NCBI GenBank assembly: GCA_947450405.1 | Contig: CANFVI010000010.1 | Coordinates: forward strand, 1 to 22,061 | Reading direction: 5' to 3' | DNA from: Flavobacteriales bacterium | GTDB lineage: Bacteria; Bacteroidota; Bacteroidia; NS11-12g; UBA955 | DNA length: 22,061 nucleotides | Shown here: positions 16,031 to 22,061 of the stretch, piece by piece | How positions within the stretch are numbered: the stretch's first letter is position 1 | Layout: the number at the start of each line of letters is the position of its first letter | Notes under the pieces: generated by a model | Told to the model about the DNA's origin: nothing | Databases searched by the model: none | The model's input: the letters and a program-made list of their open reading frames with translations, nothing else | Made by a program: the position numbers and the translations under genes

Positions 16031-16984
16031 TTGATAGAGCGCATTTACACATTAGAAATTATCAACCCTCAGCTATTTTATGGACCAAATAACATCCATT
16101 GGAGTTTGATTATGTCTAAATTTCCCAAGTTGCAATTTGTTGCTAGAGGTGAGGAAATCAGGATGTTGGGTGATGAAACGAGTATGAACAGCTTTGAAGC
16201 TGGAATGAAAGTGTTAGAAAAATTGTACACCGCCAAAGGTGAGTTGACAGAGCATATTATTCATGAGGCTTTGCATATAGATTATAAAGCTAATCAAGTG
16301 GAGGTTTCTACCTCCGATGATGTACTTTTAATTGGCACCCGTGGCCAAAAAATCAAGGCCAGAACCATGAACCAGCGAAAAATGCTGGATGAATCGAAGA
16401 AAAATGATATTCTTTTTGCCATTGGACCAGCTGGAACTGGTAAAACCTATACAGCTGTTGCGCTTGCAGTGGTTGCACTCAAAGAAAGAGAAATCAAACG
16501 GATTATTTTAACCCGACCTGCTGTAGAAGCTGGTGAGAATTTGGGTTTTTTACCCGGTGATTTAAAGGAGAAAATTGATCCGTATTTACGGCCTTTATAT
16601 GATGCTTTGGAGGATATGATTCCAAATGATAAATTAAAAAGCATGATCGAAAGCCGCACAGTAGAAATTGCTCCCTTGGCTTTCATGAGAGGTAGAACCT
16701 TAGATAATTGCTATGTGATATTGGATGAAGCTCAGAATAGTACTGATTTGCAATTAAAAATGTTCCTAACAAGAATGGGTCCTAACGCAAAATTGATAAT
16801 CACAGGCGACTTAACCCAGGTGGATTTGCCAAAAAAACAAATGAGCGGATTGTTTCGCGCAATGAAAATTTTGCGTAATATTGAAGGGATTTCTATTGTT
16901 GAATTAGATACTCAAGACGTAGTTAGACATAAATTAGTAAAAGAAATTATTAAAGCATACGATAAGGCTGAGGAGGCCCAATAA
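16031..16984 (+). CDS. phoH: PhoH family ATPase
   Basis: A 317-residue cytosolic P-loop NTPase of the PhoH/PhoL type, related to the helicase core and linked in other bacteria to RNA metabolism and ribosome maturation. Walker A GPAGTGKT is at 132-139 and Walker B VILDEAQN at 229-236. TRPAVEAGENLGFLPGDLKEK, ITGDLTQVDLP and the closing VRHKLV are PhoH hallmarks. I start it at the TTG of 16031, because the first 27 residues (LEIINPQLFYGPNN) match the conserved N-terminus of Bacteroidota PhoH (LE-x-INP-x-x-F-G-x-N-N). An in-frame stop lies just upstream, and the first ATG (16112) would remove this segment. purC follows after 6 bases and is almost certainly co-transcribed. Confidence 0.95.
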   Translation: MIERIYTLEIINPQLFYGPNNIHWSLIMSKFPKLQFVARGEEIRMLGDETSMNSFEAGMKVLEKLYTAKGELTEHIIHEALHIDYKANQVEVSTSDDVLLIGTRGQKIKARTMNQRKMLDESKKNDILFAIGPAGTGKTYTAVALAVVALKEREIKRIILTRPAVEAGENLGFLPGDLKEKIDPYLRPLYDALEDMIPNDKLKSMIESRTVEIAPLAFMRGRTLDNCYVILDEAQNSTDLQLKMFLTRMGPNAKLIITGDLTQVDLPKKQMSGLFRAMKILRNIEGISIVELDTQDVVRHKLVKEIIKAYDKAEEAQ

Positions 16985-16990
16985 ATTATT

Positions 16991-17941
16991 ATGGAATTAC
17001 AAGCATTAACTTCAACCAATTTTTATTTTAAAAATCAAACCGCATTTTACCGCGGAAAAGTAAGAGACGTTTACACCATTAATCAAGATGTTCTTGTAAT
17101 TGTAGCTTGCGATAGAATTTCGGCATTTGATCATGTCCTTCCTAGAAGTATCCCTTTTAAAGGACAAGTTCTTAACGCAGTGGCAAGTTTGTTTTTGGAT
17201 CAAACCCAAAATATCATGCCCAATTGGAAAGTATCAACACCAGATGCTCATGTTACAATTGGCAAAAGATGTGATGCAATTCCAATTGAGTTCGTGATTA
17301 GAAATTATTTAACCGGACATGCTTGGCGTGTTTATAAAGAAGGTGGCAGATTGCTTTGCGGCAATAAATTGCCTGAGGGACTAAAGGAAAACGATAAACT
17401 TCCAACACCAATTATTACGCCTGCTACAAAAGCGGTGAGTGGTCATGATGAAGATATTAGTTATTCAGAAATTATTAGCCAAAATATTCTGTCAAAAAGT
17501 CGTTTAGATGAATTGTGCGACAATGCATTGGCTTTGTTTGAATTAGGCACCAAATATGCGGCGTCAAAGAATTTAATTTTGGTTGATACCAAATATGAGT
17601 TTGGTTTATTTAACAATCAAGCAACACTTATTGATGAGATTCATACACCCGATAGCAGTAGATTTTTTTATGGTGATACGTACGAAAAACTTCAAAATGA
17701 AGGCAAACAACAGCGCCAATTAAGTAAAGAATTTGTGAGAGAATGGTTAATGGAAAATGGATTTCAAGGGTTGGATGGTCAATTAGTGCCAGATATGCCT
17801 GATGAATTTGTGATGAGTATCTCTGATAGATATCAAGAACTATTCAATGCAATGACTGGTAATTCTCTTGTAAAAAGAGATTATGACAATATTTTAGACA
17901 CTATTGAAAACAATGTGAATAACGCATTGAATATTATTTAG
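16991..17941 (+). CDS. purC: SAICAR synthetase PurC
   Basis: PurC joins aspartate to CAIR with ATP in de novo purine synthesis. The 316-residue protein has GKVRDVY (22-28), the ATP-site start of the family, CDRISAFDHVLP, then VIRNYLTGHAWRVYKEGG and the SGHDEDIS segment, and later VDTKYEFGL and IDEIHTPDSSRFF, which contain the acidic residues at the substrate and metal site. It belongs to the long form of about 300 residues rather than the short 240-residue E. coli form. GAGGAGG at 16970-16976 inside the end of phoH lies 14 bases upstream, rather far for a Shine-Dalgarno site. It pairs with phoH in one operon, a linkage I recall from many Bacteroidota genomes. Confidence 0.97.
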   Translation: MELQALTSTNFYFKNQTAFYRGKVRDVYTINQDVLVIVACDRISAFDHVLPRSIPFKGQVLNAVASLFLDQTQNIMPNWKVSTPDAHVTIGKRCDAIPIEFVIRNYLTGHAWRVYKEGGRLLCGNKLPEGLKENDKLPTPIITPATKAVSGHDEDISYSEIISQNILSKSRLDELCDNALALFELGTKYAASKNLILVDTKYEFGLFNNQATLIDEIHTPDSSRFFYGDTYEKLQNEGKQQRQLSKEFVREWLMENGFQGLDGQLVPDMPDEFVMSISDRYQELFNAMTGNSLVKRDYDNILDTIENNVNNALNII

Positions 17942-17969
17942 ATATTTGTTTTTTTAATTTCATTTATTC

Positions 17970-19811
17970 ATGAAAAGAACGATACTTTCAATTTTTGCAT
18001 TTTGTGCATTAACCCTTTCTGCTCAAACTGTTTACACCTATTCTGGAATTCAATATATTGACTCTGGTAGATTCAATGGTACTGCTACCAATACACTAGC
18101 AAATGAATTGTACAGTAGGCCTCAGTCTATGTCTTGCGATTCCAATAACAGATTATACGTTACTGATGAACACAATGTTATGTTGTGCGATGGCGCTACA
18201 TCTCGAAATAGAGGTGGCTTTCGTGGTGATCCAACATCTACCTTGTCTTTAGGAAGCAACGATGGAACAGGTTTGGTTTCAAGATTTTCAACACCAGCTG
18301 GTGTTGCTGTGCATCCAATGTCTAACGATGTTTATGTTTGCGATAGAAATAATAATCTAATTCGTAAAGGATTAAAATTCGTAAACTCTTCAAATGAAAC
18401 GTCATGGAGTACTTATGCAGGAACAGTTTCATTTTTAGGTGGATATGCTGATGGTCCTGTATCAACAGCACAATTTTCAACACCAGAGGATATTGAAATT
18501 AGCAAAAATGGAATATTTTATATTGCAGATTTTGATAACAATTGTATTCGTACAATTGTGAGTGGAATGGTTTCAACATTGGCAGGTTCTGGATGGGCAG
18601 GTTCTGGTGATAAAGACGCAAATGATACTTTTGCACGTTTTGATAGACCAAATGGGTTGGGATTAGAAGGAACAACCGGTTTGCTCGTGGCAGATAGAAA
18701 CAATGGCAAGATTCGCAGAATTAATCTGTCTACAAAAGCCGTAACTACGGTTGTTTCTAACTTGAATTTCCCAGTTGATGTGCTTTCTTTGAATAATAAA
18801 ATTTATATCGCAGAGGTAACTTGTATCAAAGTATTTGATGGTACATCTGTAAAAGTTTTAGCTGGAAATCCCTCTAAAGCAGGGTATTTAGATGGTGATG
18901 TTTCAGTGGCTTTGTTTAGAAACATTACCCACATCACATACCGTAAAGCGGATCAATGTATATATGTGTGCGACAATGGAAATAACATTATTCGTAAAAT
19001 CCCTTTGATTTTTAGTGCTACTGCTGATTTTACCGCCAACAATACAACCCCAATCGTAAATCAAACAGTTAAAATTACCTCAAATTGTGTGAATACAAAT
19101 TCATTTACTTGGTCAATTTCACCAAATACTTACACACTTCAAGGTAGTACTAAACTAACAGATCAAGATATTTATGTTTCTTTCAACGCAACGGGTTCTT
19201 ACACAGTGACGCTTGTTGCTAAAAATATTTCAACAACCGATACAAAAATAAAAACCAATTATATTAACGTATCAACAAACTCAGGAGCAAAACCAGTTGT
19301 TGATTTTATTGCATCAAAAGTTACACCTTCGGTAAATGAAATTATCACACTTTATGATTTGACAGCCAACAATGCTACGTCGTATAAATGGACAATCACT
19401 CCGAAAGAATACAAATTTGAAAATGGTAGCGTAGACACAGATAGAAATCCCACTGTATCATTCACTATGCTAAATCAAAAGTATACCATTAAATTAGACG
19501 CAACGAATGGAAATGGTAGCGGAACCTTAACAAAAACGGATTACATTTTAACCGCATTGAGTTCAAATAACAATATCCAAAAATATAAAGTTCTCCTATA
19601 TCCGAATCCAGCCAAGTCACAGTTGTATTTGAAAGGATTGCCCGCAAATGCTAGTATAATAATTGCCGATGTAACTGGTAAATCAACTATTAAGTCGTTG
19701 AATGAAGATGCATCTATCGATGTTTCTAACTTGGCGAGTGGAATTTATTTTGTTACTGCACTAGTTCAAGGTGAATATATAAAAATTGGAAAAGTGATCA
19801 TAGAAAATTGA
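17970..19811 (+). CDS. Secreted NHL-repeat/PKD protein with type IX secretion signal
   Basis: A 613-residue exported protein. Signal peptide 1-18 (cleaved near LSAQT) is followed by NHL propeller repeats from about 45 to 345, each ending in a D-x-x-N-N-x-I-R pattern: CDRNNNLIRK (124-133), ADFDNNCIRT, ADRNNGKIRR and CDNGNNIIRK. Two PKD-like Ig domains follow at about 352-433 and 445-533 (SYTVTLVAKN, KYTIKLDATN). Residues 538-613 form a type A sorting domain, opening with YPNP (544-547) and ending SGIYFVTALVQGEYIKIGKVIIEN-like strands, which directs export by the type IX system and attachment to or release from the cell surface. The substrate is unknown; NHL propellers usually bind ligands. A strong terminator-like hairpin lies 19 bases after the stop. 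The gene follows purC by 28 bases. Confidence 0.93.
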   Translation: MKRTILSIFAFCALTLSAQTVYTYSGIQYIDSGRFNGTATNTLANELYSRPQSMSCDSNNRLYVTDEHNVMLCDGATSRNRGGFRGDPTSTLSLGSNDGTGLVSRFSTPAGVAVHPMSNDVYVCDRNNNLIRKGLKFVNSSNETSWSTYAGTVSFLGGYADGPVSTAQFSTPEDIEISKNGIFYIADFDNNCIRTIVSGMVSTLAGSGWAGSGDKDANDTFARFDRPNGLGLEGTTGLLVADRNNGKIRRINLSTKAVTTVVSNLNFPVDVLSLNNKIYIAEVTCIKVFDGTSVKVLAGNPSKAGYLDGDVSVALFRNITHITYRKADQCIYVCDNGNNIIRKIPLIFSATADFTANNTTPIVNQTVKITSNCVNTNSFTWSISPNTYTLQGSTKLTDQDIYVSFNATGSYTVTLVAKNISTTDTKIKTNYINVSTNSGAKPVVDFIASKVTPSVNEIITLYDLTANNATSYKWTITPKEYKFENGSVDTDRNPTVSFTMLNQKYTIKLDATNGNGSGTLTKTDYILTALSSNNNIQKYKVLLYPNPAKSQLYLKGLPANASIIIADVTGKSTIKSLNEDASIDVSNLASGIYFVTALVQGEYIKIGKVIIEN

Positions 19812-21685
19812 AAACTATTTTAAATAGCGCAAACGAAAAAAAACCGTTCATCAACGGTTTTTTTTCGTTTATAATTATCGCTTTTTTAAATCTCTTTATA
19901 ATTCAGTTGTTCGCTCGTGCCATTATCTACGCAGTAAATTTTTCTGATAAACTTTCCCTTCTAAATTTGCTTCAATGTGAATTGCATGGGGCAAAGCAAG
20001 ACGCTTCAATTGTAGCTTATTTTTTAACACTCTTAATTTTAATATTGATAGTATTAACAATATTCAAATTTGCAAAAAATGGACAATTTACAGTTGTTTA
20101 TTTCACAATTGTAACGTTGGTGATTTCTCTGATTTCTATCATTGATTCTCAATTGCTTATTAACTGGAATAACAAAACGGATTTTCAATTCTTTTTCTAT
20201 TTAAAATACCCCAAAGAAGCATTAAATACAGTGCCTTTGTTTTGGTGGATTATGTCATTGGGTATTTTAATTGGTTTAGCCATAATTAGCTATAAATGGT
20301 TCCAATTTGCTTTTAAAAACATCACAAACAATTCAATTACAATATCTTGGAAGCCTGTTTCTGCTGCATTAATTGTGCTTGCTTTATTAATTAGGGGTGG
20401 ACTTGGAATTATGCCAGTACTTATTTCCGATGCGTCATTTTCCGACAATCGCGATAAAAATCTGTTGGCAACAAATTCAGTTTGGAACTTTTTTTATCAA
20501 ATGAGTGAATCTTCTGGAATGAAGGAAATTGAAGATTTTACCAGTGGAAAATACCTAAATCAGAATTTAGATAAATTGTATTTTACGGATAGTCATTATG
20601 TCTCTCCAATTTATTATTGGAACAAATGTCCAAATGTTGTTCTCATTGTTTTAGAGGGATTTACGGCAGAATTATCTGGTTATTTTGGTGGCCATGATGG
20701 CAATTGTATGCCATTTATTGACAGTTTGGCAAGGAATGGATATGCCTGCAAACAAATGTTCGCAACAGGCGATAGGACAGATAAGGGATTACTAAGTATA
20801 TTGGGTGGTTGGCCTGGTCAAACTTGGCAGAACTTGATTAATCATCCCTCAAAATTTAATAAAATGCCGGCATTGGCGAGTGAGTTCTCTAATTTAAGAG
20901 GGTATCAGACTTCATTTTATTACGGGGGAAATTTGGATTTTGCCAATATGAAAGTTTATTTGAAAAGTAATGGCTTTAAAAATTTAGAAGGAGAGGAGTC
21001 AATTTCGAAGTTTACAAAGCAATCAAAAGGAAAGTGGGGATATTCAGATGAAATTTTATTTGATTATTTAGCCAAACACGAATCAAATACTGATTCGCGG
21101 CACAATTGGTTTTCTACAGTGCTTACTTTAAGTTCTCATGAGCCTTATGATATTGCTCCTGATAATTTGAAAACTGTAAAAGAAAAAATGCAATATTGTG
21201 TAAAATATACTGACAATCAATTGCGAAAGTATTTTAGTGAGATTCAAAAAACACCTAATTTCGACAATACCATCTTCATCATCACTGCCGATCACGGAAA
21301 ACAATTAAACACCGCTGAAACGCTTTATGGATCAAGAAATTTTTTTCATATTCCGTTTTTGATTTATGGAAAGCCGCTTCCTGCAAAATACAAAGGATAT
21401 GTTAACAATCAGGTTGTTTCTCAATCTGATATTTATCAGTCGCTGCACGAATTTATTTTACAGCGGCCCGATAAAAATGCATGCTTTAGTAGAAGTGTTT
21501 TTCGCAACAACCATCCTCATAATGCAATATGCAATTTAACGGGCGCCACGGTTTATATTGACTCTTTGGCGCATATTTTTTTACCGACTGACAAAATGTC
21601 AATATCAAAAAAAGCCAATATTACCAAGCTCGATAGTTTATTATTGCACGTACAAACAAAAATAATTCAAAACTTTTTGAAATAA
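19808..21685 (+). CDS. LtaS-type membrane sulfatase-fold phosphotransferase
   Basis: A protein of up to 625 residues with five N-terminal membrane helices (about 18-40, 69-89, 95-113, 143-162 and 184-204) and an extracytoplasmic alkaline phosphatase/sulfatase-like domain. Catalytic and metal residues match LtaS: E283 in VLEGFTAEL, nucleophile T324 in GDRTDKGLLSI, and D495/H496 in TADHGK. NWFSTVLTLSSHEPY is also typical. Bacteroidota have no classical lipoteichoic acid, so the product is probably a phosphoglycerol or similar head group moved to a lipid, glycan or protein; this is inference. The apparent start is a TTG overlapping the upstream stop as TTGA (19808-19811), with no early ATG in frame. 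A perfect terminator hairpin occupies codons 8-21, so the real start or the mode of expression is uncertain. Confidence 0.88.
   Translation: MKTILNSANEKKPFINGFFSFIIIAFLNLFIIQLFARAIIYAVNFSDKLSLLNLLQCELHGAKQDASIVAYFLTLLILILIVLTIFKFAKNGQFTVVYFTIVTLVISLISIIDSQLLINWNNKTDFQFFFYLKYPKEALNTVPLFWWIMSLGILIGLAIISYKWFQFAFKNITNNSITISWKPVSAALIVLALLIRGGLGIMPVLISDASFSDNRDKNLLATNSVWNFFYQMSESSGMKEIEDFTSGKYLNQNLDKLYFTDSHYVSPIYYWNKCPNVVLIVLEGFTAELSGYFGGHDGNCMPFIDSLARNGYACKQMFATGDRTDKGLLSILGGWPGQTWQNLINHPSKFNKMPALASEFSNLRGYQTSFYYGGNLDFANMKVYLKSNGFKNLEGEESISKFTKQSKGKWGYSDEILFDYLAKHESNTDSRHNWFSTVLTLSSHEPYDIAPDNLKTVKEKMQYCVKYTDNQLRKYFSEIQKTPNFDNTIFIITADHGKQLNTAETLYGSRNFFHIPFLIYGKPLPAKYKGYVNNQVVSQSDIYQSLHEFILQRPDKNACFSRSVFRNNHPHNAICNLTGATVYIDSLAHIFLPTDKMSISKKANITKLDSLLLHVQTKIIQNFLK
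19831..19870. terminator. Perfect 18-bp-arm terminator hairpin inside the next reading frame
   Basis: AAACG-A8-CCGTT, loop CATC, then AACGG-T8-CGTTT: all 18 arm positions pair. A GC-containing core flanked by A8 and T8 tracts is the classic form of a bidirectional intrinsic terminator. It lies 20 bases after the stop of the NHL/PKD gene (19811), where its terminator is expected, yet within the first codons of the LtaS-type frame that begins at TTG 19808. Confidence 0.88.
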
Positions 21686-21759
21686 TTTGAAACATATTGG
21701 CAGTTCGTTACGTCTAACCCTAAAATGGCATTCTTTTTGTCAATTAAATAGAAACGAAC

Positions 21760-21981
21760 ATGAATATCAAGGCCAACAAGAAATTTATTGTAATCATTGC
21801 GCTAATTTTAGTTAACGCCGTGGGATTTACCTCAGCTCGTTATTATTTCTCTACACATATTGAGTCAAATCAGGTTTCAACAAATTTTTTTCAACGATTT
21901 AATCAAGCGAGCCCTGCCATGATTAATCCATCTAAATTTTTAGAATTCGGCTTAGATTTACTCAAAAATATTGGTAAATAA
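21760..21981 (+). CDS. Small single-pass membrane protein, unknown
   Basis: A 73-residue protein I do not recognise. Residues 1-8 are basic (NIKANKK), residues 9-25 form one hydrophobic segment (FIVIIALILVNAVGF), and the remaining 48 residues are polar with a few aromatics and a C-terminal LLKNIGK. It could be a signal-anchored inner-membrane peptide or a small secreted protein cut after TSA. The ATG at 21760 follows a 74-base gap after the LtaS-type gene, in which I see no clear promoter or terminator. Same-strand position suggests it may belong with the LtaS-type enzyme as an accessory subunit, but this is only inference. Its amino acid make-up is protein-like rather than random, which is the main reason for calling it. 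Confidence 0.55.
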   Translation: MNIKANKKFIVIIALILVNAVGFTSARYYFSTHIESNQVSTNFFQRFNQASPAMINPSKFLEFGLDLLKNIGK

Positions 21982-21994
21982 TTCTTTGACCATT

Positions 21995-22009
21995 GCAAAA
22001 TCTTTTTGC
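21995..22009 (+). terminator. Weak hairpin after the small membrane protein
   Basis: GCAAAA-TCT-TTTTGC forms a 6-bp stem 13 bases after the stop codon, with few T residues after it. It is the only hairpin in the last 80 bases (21982-22061), which otherwise hold no gene I can support. Confidence 0.25.
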
Positions 22010-22061
22010 TTCATATTTACATAGAACCGAAAAATTTATTTTAAAATATAAACTGGATCAC

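Noticed and set aside
18280..18500. Short direct repeat TTCAACACCAG in the NHL/PKD gene
   Set aside because: It reflects the repeated F-S-T-P start of NHL units rather than a separate DNA repeat.
21982..22061. Minus-strand gene entering from the right edge, and an 18-codon minus-strand frame starting near 22014
   Set aside because: Two minus frames are open at the edge but stop within about 26 bases, too short to judge, and the 18-codon frame overlaps the 73-residue gene without any support.

Overview
The window is a compact, AT-rich chromosomal segment of a member of the Bacteroidota. Four things point there: a secreted protein with a type IX secretion C-terminal sorting domain, a DUF4837-like lipoprotein beside a LysM lytic transglycosylase, the phoH-purC pair next to a SAM hydroxide adenosyltransferase-like gene, and matches to the Bacteroidota -7 promoter element TAnnTTTG with few Shine-Dalgarno sequences. 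The order below phylum cannot be fixed from this sequence. No rRNA, tRNA, CRISPR array, insertion sequence or phage gene is visible, and no gap between genes exceeds 300 bases.

Layout. (1) Minus strand, 2722 to 1: a LysM lytic transglycosylase, a DUF4837-like lipoprotein and purN (cut by the window edge), tightly packed as one operon. (2) 2896-4110, plus: alanine dehydrogenase family. It converges with recF (5186-4113, minus), and a small palindrome covers both stop codons. (3) 5305-5811, plus: a small lipoprotein divergent from recF. Both genes start with GTG. (4) 5903-11600, plus: dnaE, a family 2 glycosyltransferase and an HI0933/YhiN-type flavoprotein, with gaps of one and zero bases. (5) 13478-11602, minus: a sensor kinase and OmpR-type response regulator, overlapping ATGA. 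(6) 13530-14930, plus: a GlcD/D-lactate dehydrogenase-type flavoprotein. (7) 16003-14913, minus: a divergent SAM hydroxide adenosyltransferase-like protein and an ABM-domain protein, overlapping ATGA. (8) 16031-21981, plus: phoH, purC, an NHL/PKD protein with a type IX signal, an LtaS-type membrane sulfatase-fold protein, and a 73-residue membrane protein.

Most genes are housekeeping: purine synthesis (purN, purC), replication and repair (dnaE, recF), peptidoglycan remodelling and redox metabolism. The least explained block is 17970-21981, which pairs an exported propeller-like protein with a membrane phosphotransferase-fold enzyme and a tiny membrane protein. A perfect 18-bp-arm terminator-like hairpin at 19831-19870 lies inside the apparent 5' coding region of the membrane enzyme. 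It is the most striking non-coding signal in the window. I did not find a clearly novel multi-gene system.
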